A DNA stretch of 64,000 nt, taken from Kosakonia radicincitans DSM 16656 (GTDB lineage: Bacteria > Pseudomonadota > Gammaproteobacteria > Enterobacterales > Enterobacteriaceae). The stretch covers positions 992,001-1,056,000 of the forward strand of contig NZ_CP018016.1 in the NCBI RefSeq assembly GCF_000280495.2, given 5' to 3'. Every line of letters begins with the position of its first letter. Position 1 is the first letter of the stretch. The position numbers and the translations under genes are program-made. Below the pieces are notes generated by a model. It was given only the letters and a program-made list of their open reading frames with translations, had not been told where the DNA came from and ran no database searches. This document shows, in pieces, positions 19,366 to 28,309 of this stretch.

Positions 19366-20529
19366 AGTTTGACGTCTCACGGCTGTTAATAATCCCATCA
19401 TCACCAGCCCGGCTCCCGCTGAGGAGATCAGTGTCCAGCTATGCGTTGCCTCCCATAACCCGGTAGCCACCAATGAACCGCATGCCCCGCCAATAAACAT
19501 AACGCTCATAAAGAGAGTATTAAGCCGGTTTCTGGCATCCGGACGCAAAGAATAAATCGTGTGCTGGTTAGCTATCAGTACACATTGTTCACCCGCATCC
19601 AGGAGTAAAATGCCCGCCACCATACCCGCCATACTGTTCCAGCCCCAAAAAACAATCCAGGCGAACAGCATCAGTAACACACCAAAAACAACCATCCGAA
19701 ATGATCCCTGGCGGTCACTGAAACTTCCCGCCAGAGGCGCACACAGAATACCGATGAGTCCCAAAATCGCCAGGGTTCCGGTTATGCCTGCACCGTAATG
19801 GTAGCGATGGGCTAACCAGAAAGGGAGCACGGTCCACAGCACGCTGAAGGAGGCAAACAGCATGGCTTGTGTCAGCGTCGCATTACGTACTTGCGGCTCG
19901 CTTTTCCACAGATCACCCAGTGAACGTAATACTGCCAGATAGTGAAACGTTGGCGTGGGCAACGTCTGAGAAGGCAAAAGGCGGGCGATGAAAAATAGCG
20001 CCAGCAATGTCATGATAGCGCCGGACAAAAAGACGCCACGCCAGCCGAAATACTGACCGATGAGGCCTCCGATAGCCCGGCCAGCAAGAATACCTGCGAG
20101 GACGCCGCTCATCACGGTACCTACTGTTTTGCCCCGTGAAGACGGCCTGGAGAGAGAGGCCGCGAGCGGCACTATTTGTTGGGCGACGGTTGCAACCATA
20201 CCCGTAAGGAACGAGAAGAACACCAGCACTGTTGCCGTTGGGGATAGCATCATGCCGATCAGCGCCAGCAAAAGCACCTGAGCCTGACGCAGGATAAGCC
20301 ATTGACGTTCAATATAATCGCCCAGAGGGATCAGAAATAACAAACCCGCCGCATAGCCTAACTGGGTGGCCATGGGGATTAACGAAACCGCTTCCCATTC
20401 ATTGGGAAAGGCACCCGCGATCAGATTAAGAACAGATTGGTTAAAATAAATACTTGCCACAACAATGCAGCAAATCATCGCCAGCATCAGAACCCTGGCA
20501 GAAGAAAGCTCGTGGTTGTCCGTACGCAC
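19342..20529 (-). CDS. MFS transporter
   Basis: The 395 residues form about 12 hydrophobic segments with an MFS loop GDYIERQW after helix 2 and SFSDRQGSFR in the second half. It resembles YnfM/NepI-like drug or metabolite exporters. It is divergent from the SDR gene and converges on the winged-helix ATPase gene with a 24-base overlap, so the two may interfere with each other's transcription. The substrate is unknown. Confidence 0.85.
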   Translation of the reverse strand: MRTDNHELSSARVLMLAMICCIVVASIYFNQSVLNLIAGAFPNEWEAVSLIPMATQLGYAAGLLFLIPLGDYIERQWLILRQAQVLLLALIGMMLSPTATVLVFFSFLTGMVATVAQQIVPLAASLSRPSSRGKTVGTVMSGVLAGILAGRAIGGLIGQYFGWRGVFLSGAIMTLLALFFIARLLPSQTLPTPTFHYLAVLRSLGDLWKSEPQVRNATLTQAMLFASFSVLWTVLPFWLAHRYHYGAGITGTLAILGLIGILCAPLAGSFSDRQGSFRMVVFGVLLMLFAWIVFWGWNSMAGMVAGILLLDAGEQCVLIANQHTIYSLRPDARNRLNTLFMSVMFIGGACGSLVATGLWEATHSWTLISSAGAGLVMMGLLTAVRRQTSGRHSGT

Positions 20530-20702
20530 TGGCCACTCCTCGCTCTAAGCTCACTCTTTTTTTGCAGAATAAGCACAGTCGGCTCTCAACGCTTTGGCCG
20601 TTTTTTTCAGACGTCTGAATTCTGTTGCACAAGATTCTGAAATTAAGATCGGTTACTAATCCTTCTTATGTTGTTAACAGTGCTTAATTTGAGGAGCAAC
20701 CC

Positions 20703-21509
20703 ATGGATTTAAAACTGACAGGAAAAGTGGCTCTGGTAACCGGAGCGCGAAGCGGGATTGGTCTCAGTATTTGTGAAGAACTGGCCGCCAATGGTGTGCA
20801 TTTAGTGATGGTTTCCAGACGAGAACCTGAGCTGATCCTGGCGGCAAAAAAAATCACCGATAAATATGGTGTTTCAGCGCTGCCTGTCGCCGGGGATGTA
20901 ACGGATCCCGACCTACCTTCTCGGGTGGTTGAACAAGCAGAAAAGGTTTTTCAGCACATTGATTTGCTGGTGAATAATGCCGGAAGAGCACATGCGGGCA
21001 CGCTGTTAACCACCTCGGAAGAGGAGTGGCAGTTAATGACGGAGACCAAATTCTCCGCCATGCGACGCTTTTGCAAGGCTGTAATACCCGGAATGCAAAG
21101 ACGAGGCTGGGGACGGATTGTCAATATTTCATCTATTGGCGGCATCTATCCCAACCCGCAACTTACCGTCTCACATGCACTGAGCGCTGCCATCAACAAC
21201 CTGACCCGTAGCATAGCGCTGAGCGTGGCCGCGGATGGCATTCTGGTTAATGCTATTGGTGTAGGCGCTGTCGCGACGGATAACTGGGCGCAGAATATGC
21301 TACCGAATGTCCGCACTCGGCGTCCTGAACTGGCTGACAAAACGGACGACGAGGTTATGGCTTTACTGGGTAAAGAGAAGACCCCGGTAGGCCGCTTTGG
21401 GCTTCCCGAAGACATTGCATCAATTACTGCTTTTCTGCTTTCAGATAGAAATCAGTTTGTTACCGGGCAGACAATTGAAGCTTCAGGCGGAGCAGAGCGG
21501 TTTATGTGA
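20703..21509 (+). CDS. SDR-family oxidoreductase
   Basis: This 268-residue classical short-chain dehydrogenase has the cofactor motif TGARSGIG near residue 13 and NNAGRA near 90. The active-site serine lies in NISSIGG, but the usual YxxxK is replaced by a HALSA-like segment after PNPQLTVS. The missing Tyr/Lys makes normal SDR chemistry doubtful. It has its own AGGAG-type ribosome site and is divergent from the MFS transporter. Confidence 0.8.
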   Translation: MDLKLTGKVALVTGARSGIGLSICEELAANGVHLVMVSRREPELILAAKKITDKYGVSALPVAGDVTDPDLPSRVVEQAEKVFQHIDLLVNNAGRAHAGTLLTTSEEEWQLMTETKFSAMRRFCKAVIPGMQRRGWGRIVNISSIGGIYPNPQLTVSHALSAAINNLTRSIALSVAADGILVNAIGVGAVATDNWAQNMLPNVRTRRPELADKTDDEVMALLGKEKTPVGRFGLPEDIASITAFLLSDRNQFVTGQTIEASGGAERFM

Positions 21510-21625
21510 TTTTTCACACCCCTCAAGGATGAGAGCGGGGATCATGTCTGATTGCACGACCAAAAACGCGTCGTATTGAGTGTCGTGAAGCCTGAATCTG
21601 CGCGTATCGGTTGGTATCGGCAAGT

Positions 21626-22525
21626 TTAACGGGCTGGTTTTTCTATGAGCGCGGCAACCCAGTCCGCAAAGGCGCGCACGGCGGGAGAAAGAAAGCGTTG
21701 ATGCGGATAAAGCAATGTGACCGGCACTGATGGCGGCTGCCAGTCTGCCAGAACCTCGATTAACCTTCCTTCCTGCAGATGCTCCGAGACAATACGCTCG
21801 GCAAGCTGCGCCAGCCCGAAACCGTCAAGACACATTTTGATATACAGTCCTGTTTCATTGACGGCGGTTTCTCCGCTTACAGGAACGGAAAGTGTTTCTG
21901 CTCCGCGGACAAAGCGCAATTCGTTCGCACGCCTCGCCTGGCTGGAAAAGTAGTGGATTGCCCGATGCCGGGACAACTCTACGGGCGACTGCGGAATACC
22001 GTATTCCCTGAGATAGTCCGGCGAGGCGCAGGTTATCCAGCGAAAGCGGCCCAGCAGGCGGGCAACCAGCGTCGAGTTGCTCAGTTCCCCCGTTCTGATC
22101 ACACAGTCCACGCCCTCCTGGACAAGATCGACCTGCCGATCGCTTACTCCTATCATCAGGTAGATGTCCGGATAACGCCGGTAAAAATCTTTCAGATTTG
22201 GCATGACGATGAAATGGGCGATCCCTCCGGGCATATCCACCCGTAAACGTCCCTGTGGCCTTTTGACGGCGTCCGTCAGGCTGGATTCAGCATGCTCGAT
22301 TAACGAGAGTATTTCCCGGCACTGTGCAAGATACTGTAAACCTTCGGGAGTGAGGCTCACCCGCCGCGTTGTCCTGTTAAGCAGGCGTACCTGCAGGTAT
22401 TTCTCAAGGTTTTTAATGGCGCTGGTGACGGTTGATGACGGCAGTGAAAGCGTCTGAGCCGCGCGCACGAAGCTTCCGGCTTCAGCAACCCGCGTAAAAA
22501 TCTGCATCGCCTGAATACGATCCAT
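21626..22525 (-). CDS. LysR-family transcriptional regulator
   Basis: The 299 residues begin with the LysR helix-turn-helix (MDRIQAMQIFTRVAEAGSFV, LSLPSSTVTSAIKNLEKYLQ) followed by a substrate-binding domain. It is divergent from the amidohydrolase gene, with a perfect inverted repeat in the gap, so it most likely controls that gene and itself. The effector may be the amidohydrolase substrate, which is inference. Confidence 0.9.
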   Translation of the reverse strand: MDRIQAMQIFTRVAEAGSFVRAAQTLSLPSSTVTSAIKNLEKYLQVRLLNRTTRRVSLTPEGLQYLAQCREILSLIEHAESSLTDAVKRPQGRLRVDMPGGIAHFIVMPNLKDFYRRYPDIYLMIGVSDRQVDLVQEGVDCVIRTGELSNSTLVARLLGRFRWITCASPDYLREYGIPQSPVELSRHRAIHYFSSQARRANELRFVRGAETLSVPVSGETAVNETGLYIKMCLDGFGLAQLAERIVSEHLQEGRLIEVLADWQPPSVPVTLLYPHQRFLSPAVRAFADWVAALIEKPAR

Positions 22526-22566
22526 AGTCCTTCTCTCCAGAGCCGATAACTCTGCCGATAGTTAAC

Positions 22567-22595
22567 TTCATTATTCGCAGATTATGAATAATGAA
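22567..22595. promoter_or_regulatory. Perfect inverted repeat, candidate LysR operator
   Basis: TTCATTATTC and GAATAATGAA are exact reverse complements separated by nine bases. The site lies 42 bases upstream of the LysR start and 75 bases upstream of the amidohydrolase start, where LysR regulators usually bind. Confidence 0.65.
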
Positions 22596-22670
22596 AACGC
22601 GTTAAGCATCTTTTTCAGGTTAATTGAGTGACGTATCGTTTTTCTGTTGACCAGAAAAGAGGCTCTTTAA

Positions 22671-24068
22671 ATGACCGATTACGTGAGAAATATTGTTAAT
22701 AATCAGAATACAACTTCCCCTGCGACGTTGATCCGTGGCGCAACGATACTGAGTATGGATGATAACGTAGGGAATATTGAGCGCGGTGATATTCTTATCA
22801 GCGGGTCAACCATTACCGCCGTGGGTCAGAACCTGAACGCAGAGAAAGCCCGCGTCATAGACGCCGCAAACATGATTGCCATGCCGGGGATGGTGGATTC
22901 TCATCGTCACTCCTGGGAAGGACAACTGCGCCGCATTAACCCTAATGCCACCTGTCTGGACGATTACAGCAACGCCACGCACTTCTCTTTTGCCAAATAC
23001 TATCGCCCTTCCGATATCTATGTGGGTAACCTGCTGACAGCGCTGGGCGCGATTGACGCAGGCATCACGACAATCATTGATAATTCCCATAACAGCCGCA
23101 CCGCTGCGCATTCAGACGCGGCCGTTGAGGCTTTGCTTGATGCGGGCATCCGCGCTGTACACGCTTCCGGCGCACCGGTATCGGGTGAATGGGACAAGGC
23201 GCACTGGCCCGGTAACTGGCAACGCCTGCAGGAAAAGTATTTCAGGAACAATCCTGAAGGCCTTGTTTCTCTTGCGGTTATGGCTCAACTGGAGCCAGAG
23301 ATGTGGGCCGAGGCCCGCAGGCTGGGGGTGCCGATCGTCACTGAATTCTTTGGTGCTGAGATGGCCTCTGAGCTTGAATCGCTGCATCAGCGGGGCCTTC
23401 TCGGGCCGGACAATATTTTCAATCATTGCACATCGCTGCCTGACGAAGGATGGAAAATCCTGCGCGAAGCGGGTGTCCGGGTGAACGTCTGCCCGCGTTC
23501 TGATGCGCACTATGGCATTGAAGACGGTATGTTTGCCATTGAGGCTGCGCAACGTCACGGTATCAACCCGGGCCTGAGCGTGGATAACGAAACGTCCTAC
23601 AGTACCGATATGTTTATGGAAATGCGCGTGGCCTTTTACCTGCAGCGGGTGATGGGCAGGCACAAGCAGCACTGCTGCGATTCCGCACATTCGCTGACAA
23701 CACTTCCGGCGGCACAACTCCTTAAAGCGGCGACCGTCGATGGCGCGGCCTGTGCCGGGCTACAGGACAAAATCGGCAGCCTGACACCGGGTAAACAAGC
23801 CGATCTGATCCTGATTAACGCCAGCGACATCAACCTTTATCCCTCCGGGAATGCCTTTGGCACGGTGGTACATGCGACAGAGCGCAGCAACATTGATACC
23901 GTCATGATCGGCGGACGCATCGTCAAGCAGAACGGCAAAGTCGTGGGCGTCGACAGCTCGCGACTTCACGCAGCGATTGATGAATCGCGTCAACATCTGT
24001 TTGCTGCTGCAGGATATAAGCCTGATATTTTTGCGGAAACCTTCCTGCCGCTGGAGCAGACACACTGA
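22671..24068 (+). CDS. Amidohydrolase of the chlorohydrolase/guanine deaminase type
   Basis: The 465-residue enzyme has the N-terminal amidohydrolase strand pattern (ATLIRGATILSMDDN) and the metal motif PGMVDSHRHSWEGQ. Further metal-site regions are VTEFFG, HCTSLPDEGW and SVDNETSYSTDMF, and GKQADLILIN marks the C-terminal composite domain. This group (ATZ/TRZ, guanine and related aminohydrolases) deaminates or dechlorinates heterocycles. It follows AGAGG with good spacing and is co-directional with a small transporter five bases downstream. The substrate is unknown. Confidence 0.88.
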   Translation: MTDYVRNIVNNQNTTSPATLIRGATILSMDDNVGNIERGDILISGSTITAVGQNLNAEKARVIDAANMIAMPGMVDSHRHSWEGQLRRINPNATCLDDYSNATHFSFAKYYRPSDIYVGNLLTALGAIDAGITTIIDNSHNSRTAAHSDAAVEALLDAGIRAVHASGAPVSGEWDKAHWPGNWQRLQEKYFRNNPEGLVSLAVMAQLEPEMWAEARRLGVPIVTEFFGAEMASELESLHQRGLLGPDNIFNHCTSLPDEGWKILREAGVRVNVCPRSDAHYGIEDGMFAIEAAQRHGINPGLSVDNETSYSTDMFMEMRVAFYLQRVMGRHKQHCCDSAHSLTTLPAAQLLKAATVDGAACAGLQDKIGSLTPGKQADLILINASDINLYPSGNAFGTVVHATERSNIDTVMIGGRIVKQNGKVVGVDSSRLHAAIDESRQHLFAAAGYKPDIFAETFLPLEQTH

Positions 24069-24073
24069 CAGAG

Positions 24074-24556
24074 ATGAAACGCATGAGCATGATTTATTAC
24101 GTAATCGCGTTTGCCGCAGGCCTCGGGATCACCCTGCAGACGACCCTGAACAGCCAACTGGCAAGAGGGTTAGGCGGAGATGCAGTGACTGCCGCGCTGT
24201 TTTCCTTTGCGGCCGGGGCGTTCAGCCTCGCGGTTTACTCGTTGCTGCGGGGAGGATTATTCACCTCGCTTGCCGCCATTCCATCTCAGCCACTGTGGAG
24301 TCTGGCGGGCGGGCTGATCGGTGCATGTGCCCTGTTCAGCTATGTCGTGCTCGCGCCGAAAATTGGTTTTTCAGCCCTGCTCGGGCTGGCGATTGTCGGG
24401 CAACTGCTTTCGTCGCAGGTGATTGACCATTTTGGTTTGCTGGGTGCCATCCGGCGTCCGGTTTCGGTGCTAAAGCTGGGTGGCATGCTGGTCATGCTGG
24501 CAGGGCTTGCCATCATGCTGTTCGGCGATCGGCTTTCTGAGCGTTTTCTGCATTAA
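24074..24556 (+). CDS. DMT-family (DUF606/YdcZ-like) membrane protein
   Basis: The protein has 160 residues with five hydrophobic segments, starting MIYYVIAFAAGLGITLQTTL and containing NSQLARGLGG, typical of the DUF606 branch of small drug/metabolite transporters. It begins five bases after the amidohydrolase stop, so the two form an operon, and it may carry the substrate or product. A start nine bases further in is equally possible. Confidence 0.82.
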   Translation: MKRMSMIYYVIAFAAGLGITLQTTLNSQLARGLGGDAVTAALFSFAAGAFSLAVYSLLRGGLFTSLAAIPSQPLWSLAGGLIGACALFSYVVLAPKIGFSALLGLAIVGQLLSSQVIDHFGLLGAIRRPVSVLKLGGMLVMLAGLAIMLFGDRLSERFLH

Positions 24557-24657
24557 CAGAGTGAAATACTGCTCCCTGCTTATTACGGGTTTGCCCTGCT
24601 GCAGACATCCGTGTGCATTTATTTAAGCTACTGCGTACTTTTCCCTGGAGAAATAAC

Positions 24658-25128
24658 ATGGCAACTGATGTCAGAAATTTGCTGGGAGAGTGTCCTCTCT
24701 GGTGCGAAAGAACACGCCGGCTGTTCTGGACGGACATTGAAGGTAGTGAACTACTCGTCTTACAAGAAGACAGTAACGTTGTGATGCGATGGTCTCTGCC
24801 TGAACGCCTTGGATCGTTTGCCTTTACCGAAAAGACGGATGTCCTGCTGATGGGGCTGGCGTCCGGCTTAGGCTTTTATGAACTCAGTACTGGTATTTTT
24901 ACCGCAGTTGCAGCGTCCCCAGGGGAAGCGGGTACCCGTATCGGAGATGGCCGGAGCGACCGTTCTGGTAACTTTGTCTTTGGAACCATGGATGACAGTT
25001 ATCCCGTCAAAGTGGTCGGTAAATTTCACCGACTCAATGCGGCCATACATCCCCTGGAATCCAAAGCACCTGTTCGACGCTGGCAGGCGAGGGATTCACA
25101 ACCCTGTATTGCCTCAGTGCCTGTGTGA
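24658..25128 (+). pseudogene. SMP-30/gluconolactonase-family gene, truncated
   Basis: The frame starts after CTGGAG and gives LLGECPLWCERTRRLFWTDI, GSFAFTEK, GTRIGDGRSDRSGNFVFGTM and KFHRLNA, which is the N-terminal half of an SMP-30/gluconolactonase beta-propeller with its metal-binding Glu and Asn/Asp positions. After about residue 128 the sequence stops resembling the family and ends at residue 156, where normal proteins have nearly 300. No other frame restores the rest. The break near 25.05 kb looks like a deletion or recombination junction. Confidence 0.7.
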
Positions 25129-25691
25129 GCCTCTCTGCGCCGTCAAGGTACGACGGCGCACTGATGAAGGCCGAATCAGACCTATACGCCGGTTTGCCAG
25201 AAAGTTGGTTTGCAGCGTACACAACGTAACGGCTCTGATTATCGCATGCAGGCAGAACGGTATATTGATCAACGGGGAGCAGTTCAAATCACCCAACTGA
25301 GTACAGGCGCGACCAAACTTACGCTGCCAGTTCTTCTCCGCGTTTTGCAGGATTTCTCCCGCCCGCCGTCATACGTAATTTTTATGGAAGACATTCAAAC
25401 AGCGGCATATCCAGCGGCTGTTCCACTCATAAAATCTGTCGGTCGATAGAGGATGTCGACACATGCAGCGTCCCGGAAGCCTTTCGCAGTGAACCCTGGG
25501 GGCCACCTCGGTGAAATAGATCAGCTACCGGGAGAAGGCAAACATAATGGTGTTCTCTTTTTTGCAACACTTCGTGCGAATTAAACGGATGGACGTTTAC
25601 ACGCGGGCAACATAATAATCACAATCACGATAAAAACGAGACTACGCGCGGCCTTCCGGCTGATGACGTGTCCGTGGTATGCAGGATTATC
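25129..25691. other. Intergenic, no gene recognised
   Basis: About 560 bases between the broken SMP-30 gene and the nine-gene operon. Short open frames exist on both strands (for example one with SAFISAPSYLDGAERLTQAL on the minus strand), but none has enough support to be called. The promoter of the downstream operon is expected in the AT-rich stretch near 25.6 kb. Confidence 0.5.
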
Positions 25692-26648
25692 ATGAAGCAG
25701 GCAGAGAATCTGGCTGTCACCGTCATCGCAAAGCAGTTCAACGGTGCTGGCAATGTACTACTGACCCTGGCGTCTGCCAGTGGCCATCCACTACCGGCGT
25801 TCACTCCCGGTGCTCATATTGATGTGACCATTCCCGACTGCGGCAAGCGGCAGTATTCGCTCTGCTCCGTTGCCGGGGCGGGGCACTACCAAATTTGCGT
25901 CCGTCTCGATCAGGCATCGGGCGGCGGCTCTCGCTGGCTGCACCATCAGGTGCAGACCGGGGCGAGCTTAACCATCTCCGCTCCACGCAACCATTTTCCC
26001 TTGCCGCAGGCACCGCGCACGCTGCTGTTTGCCGCCGGTATTGGCCTGACGCCGCTGCTGGTAATGGCGGAACAGCTGGCGGTGCAGGGTGCCGATTTCA
26101 CGCTGCATCTGTTTCTCAAACGCCATGATGAACTGCCGTTCAGCGCGCGGCTGGAGCAACTTGGCGCGCGCGTGGTGCTGCATTACAGCAGCGAAGGTGA
26201 CAGTCTGCGCCAGCATGTCCCGGCCGATCTTAAACAGTCGCACGACAGCGTGTTGGTGAGCTGTGGCCCGGCGGGTTTTATGGACCATCTGCATCAGTTA
26301 GCACTGAAATACGGCTGGCGCGCTGATCAATTGTACAGTGAAAAATTCAAAGCCAGTGCTGCCACGCAATCGGTTGCTGGCGACACGTTCACGGTAGAAA
26401 TCGCCTCGAGCGGGGCGCGTTACACCATCAATGCTGATGAAAGTATTGCGGAGGTGCTGGAGCGTGCCGGGATCGACATTGAACTCTCCTGCGAACAGGG
26501 GATGTGCGGAGCCTGCATTACCGGTGTGCTGCATGGTGAGCCAGATCATCGCGATGAAGTGTTGAGCCAGACAGAGCGCACAGCCAATGATTGCATCGTG
26601 CTGTGCTGTTCGCGTGCCCGTTCCCCACTCCTGGTACTCGACCTGTGA
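25692..26648 (+). CDS. PDR/VanB-family ferredoxin reductase component
   Basis: The 318-residue protein has the flavin-binding RQYSLCSVAG segment, the NAD domain with LLFAAGIGLTPLLVMAEQL and SCGPAGFMDHL, and a C-terminal plant-type [2Fe-2S] domain with SCEQGMCGACITG and a later Cys in VLCCSRA. This is the order of phthalate dioxygenase reductase and VanB, which feed electrons from NAD(P)H to Rieske oxygenases. No oxygenase is encoded nearby, so its partner is elsewhere or is the FAD oxidase of this operon. It is the first gene of the operon and overlaps the next by four bases. Confidence 0.88.
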   Translation: MKQAENLAVTVIAKQFNGAGNVLLTLASASGHPLPAFTPGAHIDVTIPDCGKRQYSLCSVAGAGHYQICVRLDQASGGGSRWLHHQVQTGASLTISAPRNHFPLPQAPRTLLFAAGIGLTPLLVMAEQLAVQGADFTLHLFLKRHDELPFSARLEQLGARVVLHYSSEGDSLRQHVPADLKQSHDSVLVSCGPAGFMDHLHQLALKYGWRADQLYSEKFKASAATQSVAGDTFTVEIASSGARYTINADESIAEVLERAGIDIELSCEQGMCGACITGVLHGEPDHRDEVLSQTERTANDCIVLCCSRARSPLLVLDL

Positions 26649-27850
26649 GCGCGTATCCGGGCGCAACAGGTGCGCGTTTACCCCGCTGGTTGCTGCCGCA
26701 AGAGTGGCCGATGGATGGCGATCAACCGGCGCTGGCAACCTTGCATTTCCGCGAAGAGGGCACCCGGATCGAGCCGGATCAGAATGTTAGTGGCTATCTG
26801 GCGCTCAATGGTGCACTGGTGCTGCCAGCGCTGATTGAACCCCACGCGCATCTCGATAAAACCTTCACCGCGCAGCGCAGTCCGCCCCAACAGCCGGGCC
26901 TGCTGGCAGCCATCGCCGCCATGCATCAGGACCGGGTGCGCTGGAGTGCGGACGACCTGCGGCAGCGTGCCAGCCAGGCACTGAGCTGGGCGGTGGAGGC
27001 CGGTGTGGGTCTGCTGCGTACCCATATCGACTGGTTTGCTGCCGATGCCCCGCTGGCATGGCAGGTTGTGGGTGAGTTGCAGCATCCGCTGTGCACCATT
27101 GAACGTGTCGCGCTGGCCCCGGTGACCTTTTTTGCTGATGCCGCCCAGGCGGATCATATCGCCGCCCAGGTGGCCGCCAGTGGTGCGCTGCTCGGGGGCT
27201 TTATTCACAGCAGCAACTGGGATGCCCAGGCGTTTACCCATTTATTGCAGGCGGCGGAACGCTGGCAGCTGGATATCGATCTGCATATCGACGAAGAACT
27301 GAGCCACGATGCGCAGGGCTTGCGCTGGCTGGCGTGCTATTTGCGGCAGCATTCGTTTAACGGACGCATTACCTGTAGCCACGGTTGTGCCCTGGCGCAG
27401 CAGGAAGACGGCGAGGCCATCCTTGAGGTGCTGGCGCAACATCGCGTCACCCTGATTGCGCTGCCGCTGACCAACCTGCTGTTACAGGACGCAGTGCCGG
27501 GACGTACCCCACGTCAGCGCGGTTTAACGCTGATTAAAGAGGCGCAGGCGCGCGGCATCCCCTTGCTGTTAGGGGCGGATAACGTGCAGGACGCGTTCTG
27601 TCCGGTCGGCAGCTACGACCCGCTCGACACGCTGTTCAGCGGCCTGCTGAGTGCGCAGTTGGGTATGGCCTTTGATGAAGCATCGGCACTGATTTGTCAG
27701 CGTACGGCGTTGCATGATGGTGCAAATGTGTTGGCTAACGATTTTGTCATTTTCCCTGCAGCCGAGGCGGCAAGCTGGCCACTGCGTAGCCGCAGTCGCT
27801 ATCGGTTGAAACAGGGGATCTGTTATGGGGAATTCCGCAATGACACTTGA
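26645..27850 (+). CDS. Cytosine deaminase-like amidohydrolase
   Basis: I start at a GTG that overlaps the preceding stop (GTGA); this gives 401 residues and avoids antisense-looking N-terminal sequence. The metal ligands of the CodA group are in place: EPHAHLDK early, HIDEELSHD in the middle, TCSHGCAL, and GADNVQDAFCPVGSYDPLD near the end. Such enzymes hydrolyse amidine or amide bonds in rings such as cytosine or isoguanine. With the creatininase and RidA neighbours it probably acts on a nitrogen heterocycle or its ring-opened product. Confidence 0.82.
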   Translation: MSAYPGATGARLPRWLLPQEWPMDGDQPALATLHFREEGTRIEPDQNVSGYLALNGALVLPALIEPHAHLDKTFTAQRSPPQQPGLLAAIAAMHQDRVRWSADDLRQRASQALSWAVEAGVGLLRTHIDWFAADAPLAWQVVGELQHPLCTIERVALAPVTFFADAAQADHIAAQVAASGALLGGFIHSSNWDAQAFTHLLQAAERWQLDIDLHIDEELSHDAQGLRWLACYLRQHSFNGRITCSHGCALAQQEDGEAILEVLAQHRVTLIALPLTNLLLQDAVPGRTPRQRGLTLIKEAQARGIPLLLGADNVQDAFCPVGSYDPLDTLFSGLLSAQLGMAFDEASALICQRTALHDGANVLANDFVIFPAAEAASWPLRSRSRYRLKQGICYGEFRNDT

Positions 27851-28295
27851 AGCTGGGGCGGGTAAACCGCTGGCGAAGTATGCCGCGTGGCGACGCGCGG
27901 GCGATTTTATCTTTCTCTCCGGCATTATCCCGGTGAACCCACAAACCGCACTGATTGTGCGCGGTTACGACGATATCCCCGCCGGGGCGCAGCAACTGCT
28001 GGGGCGCACCGGCGAGTTCTCCACCGATATCAAAGAAGGGCCGATCCTGGCGCAAAGCTGGTATGTGCTGGAGAGCATCCGCACCACCATTGAGAGCGCG
28101 GGCGGCCAGATGAGCGACGTGATCAAACTGGTGCAGTACTTCCGCAATCTGGATCACTTTCCGCACTACAGCCGGGTGCGCAAGTTGTTTTACCCCGATA
28201 CGCCACCGGTTTCTACCGTGGTTCAGGTGAGTGAAATGCTGCCCAGCCCGGATGTCTTAATTGAAGTTGAAGCGACGGCGTGGTTGCCGCAATAA
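27825..28295 (+). CDS. RidA-family (YjgF/RutC-like) protein
   Basis: The 156-residue protein shows the RidA fold: AAWRRAGDFIFLSGIIPVNP near the start, then SIRTTIESAGGQMSDVIKLV, and a C-terminal VLIEVEATAWLP. Canonical RidA has an Arg binding the substrate carboxylate near the end; here the segment EVEATAWL has no such Arg, so this is likely a divergent subgroup. It overlaps the end of the amidohydrolase gene by 26 bases. RutC in the pyrimidine-degrading Rut operon is an example of a RidA protein in heterocycle breakdown. Confidence 0.85.
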   Translation: MGNSAMTLEAGAGKPLAKYAAWRRAGDFIFLSGIIPVNPQTALIVRGYDDIPAGAQQLLGRTGEFSTDIKEGPILAQSWYVLESIRTTIESAGGQMSDVIKLVQYFRNLDHFPHYSRVRKLFYPDTPPVSTVVQVSEMLPSPDVLIEVEATAWLPQ

Positions 28296-28309
28296 CACGA
28301 GGAAGCAAG

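Noticed and set aside
23112..23717. 201-codon frame antisense to the amidohydrolase
   Set aside because: It is a shadow of a well-supported gene, with no start context or domain.
25668..25691. Longer start for the PDR-type reductase
   Set aside because: The ATG at 25692 matches where the flavin-domain homology begins; the extra eight residues have no support.
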